A program made the position numbers and the translations under genes. This document shows, piece by piece, positions 53,396-64,000 of a stretch of DNA of 64,000 bases; position 1 is the stretch's first letter, and each line of letters opens with the position of its first letter. Source of the DNA: Pollenia angustigena (lineage: Eukaryota; Arthropoda; Insecta; Diptera; Polleniidae); contig OV884057.1 in NCBI GenBank assembly GCA_930367215.1, positions 112,633,284 to 112,697,283 on the forward strand, in the 5' to 3' direction. The notes below the pieces were generated by a model. It saw nothing but the letters and a program-made list of their open reading frames with translations, was not told the origin of the DNA and made no database searches.

Positions 53396-54704
53396 ATATC
53401 TTTAAAAATTTTTAGCTCAAGACAAGCTTATGCACTATTATATCTATCCAAATTTATTTATTTCACATCTTTGAAATTTAGGACAAAAAATTAAAAGTTA
53501 TGTGCTTGATATTAGGGTGATCGATCGAATAGTATTCAACCGGTTTTAACCGGTTATTTTAGTTTTGCCCAATTCGAATATTTTAAAATGTCTATTTTTC
53601 GAATATCGAATAAACCGGTTATTTTGGATAAATAAACCGGTTATTTTAGAAATGTGTAATTTATATACGTTTTCCATACTTTTCTTAAAAATGTACCCGT
53701 AATTTATTTATTTTTCTAATTGAATATTTGGCAAACTTAAACTTATTATAAAGAATGTCAAAACAAAATGTAGCAAAAGTCGAACAAAAACATTATGAGC
53801 AATGTAAATAAAAATCGCTTATATAAACATGTGTTCTTGTAACAAAAACCAAAAACAAACAAAAATACTACAAAAAAAAATTTTCAACTTAAAAGTATTT
53901 AATTTGCAATTTGACAGTATGTATTCTTAATATTCGAACTGATTTAAAAGACAATGGTGCTTAAAGGGACATTAAATGATAAGTTGCAAAGGTTCTTTAA
54001 CGTCACGACTTATTAATCACCTTTAATTAGTCCACGAGCTTGACATAAATATACGCCAAGTAAAACTTGACTCTGTTCTAAGTAGTCTTTAAGAGACTGC
54101 CAATAATACTTTACTAAAATATGCTGCCAGTAATGAATGAAAACTCTTACAGCCATACCTAAACAATAGCGGAAAGCGTCGTCTAAAATTCTCATGCCCA
54201 TACAATTTGTATGAAGCATCCCTAAATAGCGCGGCGTCAACGCGTTACAATTGGAAAATCCGATTTTGACAGAGCGATTAATAATGAAGTTGGGCCGCTT
54301 TGTTAATAAATAGTGTCGATTTAGCTATTTTTTCGACAATCTAGCGGTTTTTTCTCTTTTTTTTATGTGGGTTTTCTTAAACAAGAACGTTAAACACTTC
54401 TGTTTGTGGCACAACGTTGATGCTCTTGCTAAGGTGTGGTATATCAGCGTAAAAGCTAAGCGGAAGAAAACGTTCCGTCTTCCGCTCTTGTTTAGGTACG
54501 GCTGTTAAGTAGTTCCAGCATATCTTCATGTTAAAAACTATAACATACCGACGGAATCAACGATGTGGAAAAATTCTTCAGTTTTATTTATTAAAACACC
54601 AGGAACTTAAAACAAAATTGAAGGAATCAAACAATGTCATGGAAGGATTTAAATTGTGGTCGACGAATTGACAGATATTTCATACAAAAAGCAAGTTCAT
54701 ATTA

Positions 54705-55604
54705 CACTGAAAGAATTTTCTTCGCAATACCAATGAATTTTGACATTAATCCCATGAAAAATTGCATTAAAAAGGATCCTATGCAGCGCTTCGTTGGATC
54801 AATGAAACCTGTTTCATTAAAAGGATTGAATGAAACATTACATTAGATCTATGAATATTATTCATTGGATAAATACTTTCAATAGAGTAAAAAAATTTTT
54901 TTTTTCGTATTTTATTTTATTTTTTATTTTTCTGTCTCTGGCGGGAATCGATCGCGCAACCTCGGTGCTGATAGACTAGCTCACTACCAGCTAGCCTACC
55001 GGGGCAATGTAGTTTTTGGATAAAAAAAACTTGTTTTTTACTCAATTAAGAGCGTAAATATGTGATAAAATTGTCCATAAAAACAATACAAACGTTGATT
55101 GAAAGTTTTTGTTTTGTTACTATAACGACATTTTTATTGTCATACACTGAAAGAAAAATGCTTCATATATTTAATGAATCATTTTCATAAAAAATTTTCC
55201 TTGGGTAAATTAAAATTTTCATTGTCTAAATGGATTTTTATAGTTATAATGAAGTATTTTCGTTAAAATCGCTTCATTGGATTTCGTAATTACGTTAAAA
55301 ATTTTCATTGGATATATGAAAACTTGAGTTTGTCCAAGTTAAACAAAAAATTTTAATTGGGAACATAAAAAAACAATATACAAACATAACTATATTCATA
55401 AATTAATACAAAATTCAATAATTGCCTTCATAAATTAAAATTTTCATTTTTAACGTAATTACGAAATTTAATGAAGCGATTTTAACGAAAATACTTCATT
55501 ATAACTATGAAATTCCATTTAGACAATGAAAATGTTCATTTACCCAAGGAAACCTTTTTTATGAAAATGATTCATTAAATATATGAAGCATTTTTCTTTC
55601 AGTG
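54705..55604. mobile_element. TA-targeting MITE (CACTGAAAGAA), copy 2, with internal rearrangement
   Basis: Flanked by TA (54703-54704, 55605-55606). The left half matches copies 1 and 3, including the tRNA-like module (54932-55005). At 55146 a right-type end in inverse orientation begins (CACTGAAAGAAAAATGCTTC), also preceded by TA. Thus 55146-55604 alone is a perfect-ended palindromic short version. Confidence 0.85.
54932..55005 (-). other. tRNA-like module in MITE copy 2
   Basis: Same module as 12341-12412. The T arm here reads GATCGATTCCCGCC on the minus strand, so the B box is damaged. Confidence 0.5.
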
Positions 55605-55606
55605 TA

Positions 55607-55957
55607 CTATTCGTTTCTATAATGCTGAAACCAAATAATTTGAAATATATAATCCTGGATAAGAGGTTATGTTTGCAACTTTTCAAAAATATGTTTGAAG
55701 TCTACTGATTCATATAGATATGCTTAACCACCAAAAAATCATTTAAAATAAAATTGGGGGAATATCTCAAATAATAAATTTATTAAATTGCTATAATTTT
55801 TTAAAACCAAAGTTTTCAAAACTTCTACAGCTATGTTTTTACTGGTCACACTTTTTTGGATTCTATCGTCAAATATTTGTTAGGTCTGAACATAACTGGT
55901 CATATCTATGTATTTTTTTGGTTCCTTACCTTCGTGAATTGTTTTTTTTTTTAAGAA
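55607..55957. other. Spacer between MITE copy 2 and the LINE
   Basis: No gene recognised; AT-rich, a T run directly before the LINE homology starts. Confidence 0.4.
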
Positions 55958-58799
55958 TAACTGTTGAGGAGCCATTAAAACGAAAGGGTCCCTCCCAATG
56001 CACAAACTGTCAGGAATATGGGCATACAAAATCATATTGTAAATTGCCTCACGTATGTGTGGTTTGTGGCGACGCTCATAAAACCGCCGAATGTAATCGT
56101 TCAAAAGCTGACCCGAATGTTAAGAAATGCAGCAACTGTGGCGAAAATCACACGGCAAACTATAGGGGTTGTAAAGTCTTCTTGCATTTAAGCAAACCTG
56201 CTTTAGTTCAAAAATATACTCACTCCCAATATGGTCCGTCACATGCGCCCAGCCAAGCCGCTGGCTCTATTGCTAGTACTACACAAACAAACAATCAAAA
56301 CCAATCATATGCCCAAGTCTTAAAAGGAAACCCTAATGCGAAAAATCCCCCGAGTACTTCTAACGCAAAGCAACCTCCATACGCTAATGTTCCTAGGGAA
56401 GGTCTACAAATGCCTTCTGGAAATATGCCTACCTCAATTGAAAATTTAATTCAAACTATGAATAACTTCATGGCCACTATGCAGAACATGTTTCAGGAAA
56501 TGATGCGAAACCAGAACATGCTCCTGCAAGTTCTACTCAACTTTCTTCATAGGCATGAAATCGACGTACTTCTTGTCTCTGAAACACACTTTAGGGTAAA
56601 TGGATACCTTACGTATGACCCAAAACATCCCAGCGGACGAGCTTGTGGTGGCACAGCCATAATTGTGCACAAACACATCAGACACTTACCATTGCCAGAG
56701 TTCGAAGAAGATTGTATCCAGGCCACATCTATAAATCTTACTGATTTCAATCTAACGTTAACATCCGGTTATTGTCCTCCGAGGCACAAAATTGTACACG
56801 ATAAATTTCTCAACTTCTTCTCCACATTGGGCCAGAAATTTATTGCTGCTGGCGAGTACAACGCTAAACATACATATTGGGGCTCCAGACTTATTAGTCC
56901 TAGAGGTAATCAGCTATACAATACCGTAACTGCAAATAATTTTGATGTGGTATCGAGTGGTGAGCCTACCTATTGGCCAACCGACTTCAATAAGCTACCA
57001 GACCTTATTGACTTTGCTGTAATTAAAAACATCTAGCGCGATCAGGTACTAGTTAGTTCCTCCTATGATCTTTCGTCTGATCATTCACCATCAATCCTCA
57101 TTTTAAAAGGTAACTCTGACGCCGCAGCTGCAAACTTTATTTCCTATCCAAACAGAAACACAAATTGGTTAAAGTATAAAATGTATGTGAGCTCTCACCT
57201 ATCACAGTGCATTCCCCTAAAGAATTCATCTGACATCCAAATAGCTGTCGACCGATTTACAGAAGTCTTGGATACTGCAGCAAGAAATGCAACCCCAATC
57301 AAGCGGACAATTAAACGTGCTCCTTACAATACATCGACGGATATAGAGACCCTTATCAGAGAAAAAAGGAAGTTAAGAAGACAATGGCAAAACAGTCGTT
57401 CCCCAACCACTAAGGGCCAACTACAATTATGCCTGACCACTCTTCGCAACAAATTGAGACAGAACCACGAGTCTGCAATAGAAGGCTATCTAAACACCCT
57501 AGACGCCACAAAAAACTCCAATTATAGCTTATGGAAGGCTGTACGGCATATGAAATGCCCTATAACCCAAGAATCTCCATTAAGACTGGAAAACCGCACT
57601 TGGGCCAAAAACACACATGAAAAATTAAACGCTTTCGCCGGCCACCTTGAGAAAGTTTTTACGCCACATGATGCACATACTTGTTCCTGTCGTCCAATCA
57701 TTCCTGATAAGGTAAACCATCCATTAAAATTTAACATAATTCAAGTAAAATCTGCAATAGAAAAAGTGAATATTAGAAAATCTCCCGGACCTGACCGCAT
57801 CACAGGGTCAATGATAAGAAACCTACCATCGTCTGCTTCCAGAATCTTGGTGCTCATTTTTAACGCTATATTAAGAGTCGGATACTTCCCATCCTCATGG
57901 AAGAGGTCTATAATTGTTATGATTCCCAAGCCAGGAAAAGATGCTAGCCAGGTTGCGTCGTACAGACCGCTAAGCTTATTGTTAATCCTATCGAAGCTTT
58001 TCGAAAAAATATTCGTTTTAAGTATAATTCCTCATCTAAATGAGCACGACATCATCCCGGATCACCAGTTCGGATTCAGAGCGAAACATGGTACAACAGA
58101 GCAAGTGCATAGAATTGTCACCCTTATAAGATCGGCGTTTGAGAAAAAGCAATACTGCTCAGCCCTGTTTATAGACATTTCCCAAGTATTTGACAAAGTT
58201 TGGCATGATGGGCTACTCATCAAAATAACACGAATGCTTCCTCAAAACACTCACAAGCTTCTGGAGAGCTATCTAACAGGCAGAACATTCATAGTAAGGT
58301 CGCAAGATAAATACTCCCCCCTCAAGAAAATTACTGCTGGTGTCCCCCAAGGCAGCATATTAGGACCGCTTCTATATATAATATACACAGCGGATATGCC
58401 AACAAACCTGAGCACGCATACCTCTACATTTGCAGACGACACAGCATTTATTAGCGTTAACCATGACCCAAAAGCCGCATCGCAAAATCTGCAGTCCCAC
58501 ATCAATGAACTAGACGCCTGGCTAGAAAAATGGAGAATAAAGGTGCTCACTTAACTTTCACGCTCAGAAGACAAACGTGCCCAGCTGTAAAAATAAAAAA
58601 CATCACTGTTCCGATAGAAAACCATGTTAAGTACTTGGGAATTTATATAGATAGACGCTTGACCTGGTCTCGTCATATTGAAGCGAAAATAACGGCTATG
58701 AAACTTAAAGCAGCTCAACTCCATTGGCTTCTCGGTGGAAACTCAAACTTGTCTTTAAACAACAAAATTCTTTTATACAAGTCCATCATAAAACCAATA
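55958..58799 (+). pseudogene. 5'-truncated jockey-type LINE: ORF1-ORF2 fusion, then RT
   Basis: Homology begins at about 55958 with VEEPLKRKGPSQ and three zinc knuckles (CTNCQEYGHTKSYC, CVVCGDAHKTAEC, CSNCGENHTANYRGC). The ORF1 tail (QNMLLQVLLN) runs straight into ORF2 at FLHRHEIDVLLVSETH, so the ORF1 stop, the ORF2 start and the first ~22 endonuclease residues are lost. One in-frame stop at 57034-57036 follows the endonuclease. RT motifs are YRPLSLLLILSKLFEKI, FIDISQVFDKVWHDG (Ala to Val next to the motif), GVPQGSILGPLLY and FADD. A frameshift near 58540 leads to YLGIYIDRRLTWSRHIEAKI and KSIIKPI at the MITE edge. Confidence 0.88.
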
Positions 58800-59674
58800 C
58801 ACTGAAAGAATTTTCTTCGCAATACCAATGAATTTTGACATTAATCCCATGAAAAATTGCATTAAAAAGGAACCTATGCAGCGCTTCGTTGGATCAATGA
58901 AACCTGTTTCATTAAAAGGATTTAATGAAACATTACATTAGATCTATGAATATTTTTCATTGGATGAATACTTTCAATAAAGTAAATTTGTTTGTTTTTT
59001 TTTAATTTTTTTTTTCTTATCTTATTTTACTTTATTTTATTTTTTTTCTGTCTCTGGCGGGATCTGATCGCGCAACCTCGGTGCTGATAGACTAGCTCAC
59101 TACCAGCAAGTCTACCGGGGCAGTGTAGTTTTTGTATAAAAAAACTATATTTTTTACTCCATAATAACAACAACAACGTTGATTGAAAGTGGATTGAAAG
59201 TTTTTGTTTCATTACTATAATGACATTTTTATTGTCAAAATGAAAATTTAAATTTATGAAGGCAATTATTGAAATATGTTGCTTTTATAAAAAAAATTTT
59301 TGATTTCATATATTTAATGGCATACATGTAACATTAGATATATGATATTATTAAATCTTACATTTTTTAATTAACAATTAAACATGTTTTTAAGGAAACT
59401 ATAATTTTGTATTAATTTATGAATATAGTTATGTTTGTATATTGTTTTTTTATGTTCCCAATTAAAATTTTTTGTTTAACTTGTACAAACTTAAGTTTTC
59501 ATATATCCAATGAAAATTTTTAACGTAATTACGAAATCCAATGAAGCGATTTTAACGAAAATACTTCATTATAACTATGAAATTCCATTTAAACAATGTA
59601 AATTTTCATTTACCCAAGGAAATTTTTTTTATGAAAATTATTCATTAAATATATGAAGCATTTTTCTTTCAGTG
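58800..59674. mobile_element. TA-targeting MITE (CACTGAAAGAA), copy 3, 875 bp, inside the LINE RT
   Basis: CACTGAAAGAATTTTCTTCG at 58800, ATTTTTCTTTCAGTG-like end at 59674, TA on both sides (58798-58799, 59675-59676). It contains the tRNA-like module (59048-59121). Homologous LINE sequence on both sides fixes the empty site, proving that the duplication is just TA. Confidence 0.92.
59048..59121 (-). other. tRNA-like module in MITE copy 3
   Basis: Same module as 12341-12412. B-box region GATCAGATCCCGCC on the minus strand, degraded. Confidence 0.5.
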
Positions 59675-60075
59675 TATGGACATATAGCATCCAATTATGG
59701 GGTACTGCATGTGCATCTAACATCCAAAAGCTTCAAAGAAGACAGTCTAGACAAATTGTCTGCGCCCCATGGTATATAAGTAATGATATTATCCACAGAG
59801 ATCTCAACGTCCCCACTATCCAGGAGGAAATTAAAAAATATTCAATTAGCTACATCGATAAACTAATGGCCCACCCTTACTACCTCGCTCGGGGTCTGCT
59901 TCAGTTCGAAGGTCACCAGAGGCTAAAAAGAACCGATACTTTGAGCCTAACTAGAAGACATTTTTAAAATTTGAATACAGCAGTTAGTGGTTACACTGGT
60001 AACAACTAATAAACAACAAGTAGAATTAAGATTTGAATACATATTGTAAATTTCGATAAGAAAGATTCAATAAAA
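59675..60075 (+). pseudogene. Jockey-type LINE RT C-terminus and 3' end
   Basis: Coding resumes at 59677 as WTYSIQLWGTACASNIQKLQ, then APWYISND, IHRDLNVPTIQEE and TDTLSLTRRHF, stop near 59967. The 3' UTR ends 'aataagaaagattcaataaa' (about 60057-60076) followed by A-rich sequence. The frame is continuous with 58799 when the MITE and one TA are removed. Confidence 0.88.
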
Positions 60076-60303
60076 AAATTAATTTAAAAAAAAAAATAAA
60101 AAAAAAAAAAATTTAATTAACTTTTTATAATAAAAACTAATTTAATTTTTGTATTTTTATGCATTCGAATTAAAACCACCGGTTAACCGGTTATTTTTAA
60201 AATGCTTAACCGAAAACCGGGTTTTTTTAAAATAGCAACTATTCGAAATATTCGAAAACCGGTTATTGAAAAAAGTCGAATAATCGATCTCCCTACTTGA
60301 TAT

Positions 60304-61000
60304 GTTATTTGAACTAACAAAAGTCGTTTCAAGAATTTACAAGAGATCATATATTGCAATAATAAAATATTTTTATACAAAAGTATATATTTTTTGCTAA
60401 TATTTCGTACGTGACAACCTTCAGAAGCTTATACAATTTTTATGGATGTACTTAAATTGCAATCAAATAAATTTGGACCAAATTTAATCTAAAAACCAGC
60501 ATAATCAGATAATTTATGGTCGCAAACTACTCCGGAATGAAGTTTGGTTGGAGGCAATGTAAAGCTTTGGACCGATTCTCACCATTTTTAAAAGGATTCG
60601 TCCTTATAACAATTAAGATGTATGTATGTACCAACTTATATCAAACTATCTCAAAAATTACACCCTGCTCTTAACGCACAAGCTTTACATGGACAGCTAG
60701 CACAATAAAAAAAAGTTTTAAGTTTAAAAAAAATAAAAAATAAATTTTTAAAAAAACAAAAATTTTGATCAAATAGCTATCGAAGCTACTTGGGACAAAT
60801 TTTGCTAACACCAATAGGTAATAAGTTACATGGATGAGAAAGAACACCTGTTTGGCAAAAATGTCAAACTTTGGCCCCCTCAAACTTTTTGACCGATCTT
60901 GTTTGCGTCTAAACTACTACCAATAGGACTAGCCTTGGTGCAAATTTCATCCAAATCGGAAGATATCGATTTACAAATTGGGTCACTTGACATGAAATCC
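60304..61000. repeat. TATACCC-family internal segments and inverted copy of 53295-53390
   Basis: 60430-60700 resembles 49300-49520 ('gaccgattc', 'aaactatctcaaaaatta', 'ttacatgga'). 60895-60995 is the inverse of 53295-53390. The minus frame 60880-61143 is accidental. Confidence 0.5.
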
Positions 61001-61295
61001 CCCATATGTTTAAAATAATCTTCTGATAACTTTATTAAAGTATTGTTATACATTTCGAAAACTTTAAAGAAATATAAATTTGTATACACATTATGGGTAT
61101 TTTTTATGTGGAATGTCACTTTTCTACCCACATGTGATTTCATGTGTATGTTAAAATTTGAGTTTTACATAAGGTTTGAAATTAACATGTTCACATGTTG
61201 GTATGTAGCGTACATTTGACATAGCCTATCAAAAATAAAATACAAAGATTTTCGATAATAAATTTTTGTGTATTTTTTATCTTTTGTAATATTTA

Positions 61296-61431
61296 GGGGG
61301 TAATTTTGTTGTTCACTTCACCTTGCGTTGAGAAAATTTTCATATAAAATTTTTTGAAATTTTGAAAATTCAAAAAATTTTATATGAAAATTTTCTCAAC
61401 GCAAGGTGAAGTGAACAACAAAATTACCCCC
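61296..61431. repeat. Perfect palindrome, 63-bp arms, 10-bp loop
   Basis: GGGGGTAATTTTGTTGTTCA and the following 43 bases (61296-61358) are exactly inverted at 61369-61431. No mismatch was found over the arms. Confidence 0.95.
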
Positions 61432-62079
61432 TTATTTACTATTATAATTTGTATCTATTGAAATTTTAATTAATTTTCGCCGCCACAAGCAATTTTGTTA
61501 ATAAACAGCTTGAAATAGAATTCATTCTTAATTAAAAATGTCATATGTACTGTACACGGAGAAATACCACATGATATTGTTTGAAGGGGTTCAGACGATA
61601 TGTACAAATTTAATATGTGAAAAAATTACAATCCACATGACAAATATACATAATGTGAACATAGCTTTAATCATCTCAAATGTGGTGTGAACGGCTTTGA
61701 TTGGTTAAATCAACATTTTGCTTAAACGTGTTTAAAAACCCAAGCGTGAACAAAGTATTAGATCGATTCAAAAAGTGATCCTAAGCCCACATTTGAAAAA
61801 ACATTTGAGAATACCGCTTTAAAGCAAGTTAAAAATAAACGAGTTTCTTAATTTAAAAATAATTTCTCTTTTTTGTTCAGAAGGATATATTTCTGAAATA
61901 ATCTTCAAATAATTTTCAAATGTTAATCGCTTCATTTAATTTGAAATGAATCCTTCGTGTTTTTTGGGATTACACGAAAGAAGTTCTTCCCTGTACATGC
62001 ATTTAGTTACGAAATTACTTTTAGTAGTTGTGGAAAAAAGTAAAATTTATTAAAGAGTTTATAAATCAGAAACAATAAA
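61432..62079. other. Spacer
   Basis: No gene or clear repeat recognised. Confidence 0.4.
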
Positions 62080-63546
62080 AACAAGTAAGCGTGCTATATT
62101 CGGCTGTGCCGAATCTCAAATGTTTTAGAAGTAATATCTACATATATGATGCCTATTTGATATTAATTTATCTGTATAAAAACAGACAGCTGCATTAAAA
62201 TTGGTTGCAGTTTAGACATATCGCACCTGTTCAACAATACTGTATTAACCCAAAATTTTTATTTTTTCACTTTTTGAAAGAAATCGTCATGTTATAGTCA
62301 TATCTACCCGCTCTTAAAATATCGTTCTGTTTTGTCTACTTTTTTGTAGAGAAACGGTTGGTTTAAAAATACTTTTTCATATGCCTTTCATATGAAATTA
62401 AAAATTGTTTAGCTTCTGCTGAAAATTTTGAAATTTCAAGTTAATACAGTATTGTTGAACAAGTGCGATATGTATATTAAATTATTGTCCGACAATAAGA
62501 AAGTTATGTATGTTTGCAGTAAATTTCAGAAGGGTGCTTAAAAAGGATCCAAGGTTAATTATGGACCGTATATCACAAAATTGCATAACATTTTTTCTGG
62601 CCATATCAAGCTAAGTTGTTAGAAATTTTACAGCAATATCTATATCTGCTACAGTTTTAGGCGTATTTAATTAATTTACCAGAGTGGGCTTTATATTGGA
62701 CCTAACGTAAATTATGTACCGATCTTCACGAAATTTGACAGTGTGCCTTCTAGTCCTATAAACTGCTGGGTTTATATTGGGCCTAGGGTTAATTATGGAC
62801 CGATCTGCGCGAATTTCACGGTGTCATTTCTAGTCCTATAAAACTGTGACGTACCAAGTTTTATTTTGATAGCATTATTTATTACGGTTTAAGGCGTACT
62901 AAACTGTTTTCCGGGAGAAGGGCTTATATGGTGCCAAAGGTAAATTATGGACTGATCATCACGAAATTTCACAGTCTCATTTGTAGTCCTATTAACATGT
63001 GACGTATCAAAATTTGTTATGATAGCATAATTATTTACGGTTTTAGGCGTACTAAACTGTTTTCCGGGAGTAGGGCTTATATGGGGCCTAGGGTAAATAA
63101 TGGACGGATCTTCGCGAACTTTTACAGCGTGATTTTCAGTCGAATAAGACAAATTTTTGCAGAATCCTTTATCATTCCGTACATTTTTCCACTATTTATA
63201 TTAGTTTTTGTAACAAAATTATAAATTTTTTTTTGGTGGTGGTTCCAAATTTTGATTCATAGCTCTGATCCTACTGAACCGATTTTGCTGGATTTCAATC
63301 CCAAACTGCTTAGGATAACTACAAGCAATTTGGCACCAAGTTTTTTTTATGTCTTTTGAGTTTTTCGAAAGTGAGCGTGCTTTCAACAGACGGACAGACG
63401 GACATGGCTAAATCGACATAGAATTATTCAAGGACCCAGAATATATATAATTTATGGGGTCTGAGATGAAAAATAAAAAAGTTTCACACGGAATGACAAA
63501 CTTAGTATACCCTCTTCACAACTTATTGTGGTGGAGGGTATAAAAA
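62080..63546 (+). repeat. Near-complete TATACCC/GGGTATA-family repeat
   Basis: Starts AACAAGTAAGCGTGCTATAT with the TTCGGCTGTGCCGAA hairpin. It ends with GACGGACATGGCTAAATCGA (63399-63418), AAGGACCCAGAATATATATA, 'ggaatgacaaacttagtata' and CCCTC...GTGGAGGGTATAAA. About 1.47 kb including a nested MITE. An internal ~130-140-bp tandem module repeats about four times (62690-63150), sharing 'attatggaccgatc', GGGCTTATAT and 'ggcgtactaaactgttttcc'. Confidence 0.7.
62221..62468. mobile_element. MITE, TCGCACCTGTTCAACAATAC ends, TA duplication, 248 bp
   Basis: About 30 bp of inverted ends (TCGCAC.TGTTCAACAATACTGTATTAA), flanked by TA (62219-62220, 62469-62470). Inserted in the repeat at 62080-63546. 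Confidence 0.88.
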
Positions 63547-64000
63547 AAACATATTACACCTTATTACACCACAGTATTTACAGAATAATTTACGAAAGTG
63601 TAACATTTTTGGTACCTATGGACATGTCAAGACAAAATTATGTTATGAGGTTAATATCATAGTTAATTATTTGTGCCAATTACAATTTTACAGCACAAAT
63701 CTTTTAAATAAAAATATATGGAATATAAAGATTTAAAGCGCTAAGTTCAAATCCGTTTTCAGTTTTTCTATGACATCTAACTTTTTTGATAGGCTTGACT
63801 AATATTAATAACATTTGTATTAGAAAAAAAAAAACAAAAATATTAACATAAAAATTAATAATTTAAAGTAACCATAAAATTTTAAACTACATACATATGT
63901 ACATACATAAGCACATTTAAAAATTAGGCAAATCTACCCAACAAACACGGAGTCAAACGTTTGATATGAAATGACTTTATCATTTGATATCAAACACAAT
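63547..64000. other. AT-rich end of window, possible start of another inverted-repeat element
   Basis: No gene. The last 60 bp hold ACCCAACAAACACGGAGTCA and two inverted TTTGATATGAAATGA/TCATTTGATATCAAA segments (63959-63994), which look like the end of a foldback element cut by the window edge. Confidence 0.35.

Larger units (their letters stand above)
53513..60295. mobile_element. hAT-type element, 6.8 kb, 8-bp duplication CTTGATAT, carrying LINE and MITEs
   Basis: TAGGGTGATCGAT (53513) pairs with ATCGATCTCCCTA (ends 60295). CTTGATAT flanks both sides (53505-53512, 60296-60303). AACCGGTTATTTT motifs repeat at both ends (53545-53655, 60180-60265), probably subterminal sites. No transposase is recognised; the minus frame at 54013-54240 has no known domain. 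Interior insertions: MITE copy 2, the jockey-type LINE 55958-60070, and MITE copy 3 within the LINE. Confidence 0.85.

Noticed and set aside
54013..54240. 75-codon minus-strand ORF in the outer hAT-type element
   Set aside because: Composition looks protein-like, but no hAT transposase motif or other domain could be recognised, so it is not called a gene.

Overview
The window looks like repeat-rich, AT-rich nuclear DNA of a higher (brachyceran, probably calyptrate) fly. This is an inference from the jockey-type LINEs, gypsy-type LTR element, hAT, piggyBac, P-like and TA-targeting elements, insect-style Inr/DPE promoter signals and AT-rich spacers. There are no bacterial operons, ribosome binding sites or CRISPR arrays. 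Nearly everything recognisable is mobile DNA, much of it nested.

Only one cellular gene is supported: a membrane-anchored short-chain dehydrogenase/reductase (SDR) on the minus strand. Exon 1 (48254-48096) ends in a GC donor and exon 2 (32820-32703) begins after a normal AG acceptor, which gives an intron of about 15.3 kb packed with transposons. Later exons are not seen in the window.

Layout. 1-1095: 3' part of a broken hAT-derived transposase gene. 2.0-3.5 kb: a LINE 3'-end fragment with tandem repeats, and a LINE ORF1 scrap. 3.9-7.1 kb: a possible LTR or promoter region with a TATA box, a 12-copy 60-bp minisatellite, and a 5'-truncated LINE (4175-5909) flanked by a perfect 14-bp duplication. 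7.2-11 kb: a broken second LINE and tandem repeats. 11.46-20.67 kb: a defective gypsy-type element on the minus strand, with short LTRs, a tRNA-Lys type primer site, gag, protease, and a deletion that fuses RT to integrase. It is interrupted by three DNA elements (12125-12762, 13200-14132, 17223-19946).

20.7-31.1 kb: non-autonomous elements, including a foldback-like structure with inverted arrays of tandem subrepeats (24.0-25.6 kb) and a 4.3-kb element with 8-bp duplications (26795-31124) that contains a piggyBac-type element at TTAA. 31.6-48.3 kb: the SDR gene and the insertions in its intron, notably a hAT-type element (35892-42376) that contains a complete two-ORF jockey-type LINE (36287-40943).

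44-53 kb: more MITEs (one with P-element-like ends) and a decayed jockey copy. 53513-60295: a hAT-type element that carries a truncated jockey-type LINE, which is itself split by a TA-targeting MITE (58800-59674). 60.3-64 kb: dispersed repeats ending in TATACCC/GGGTATA, a perfect 63-bp-arm palindrome, and a small MITE.

All boundaries and repeat alignments were made by eye. Exact repeat coordinates are approximate unless target duplications are stated.
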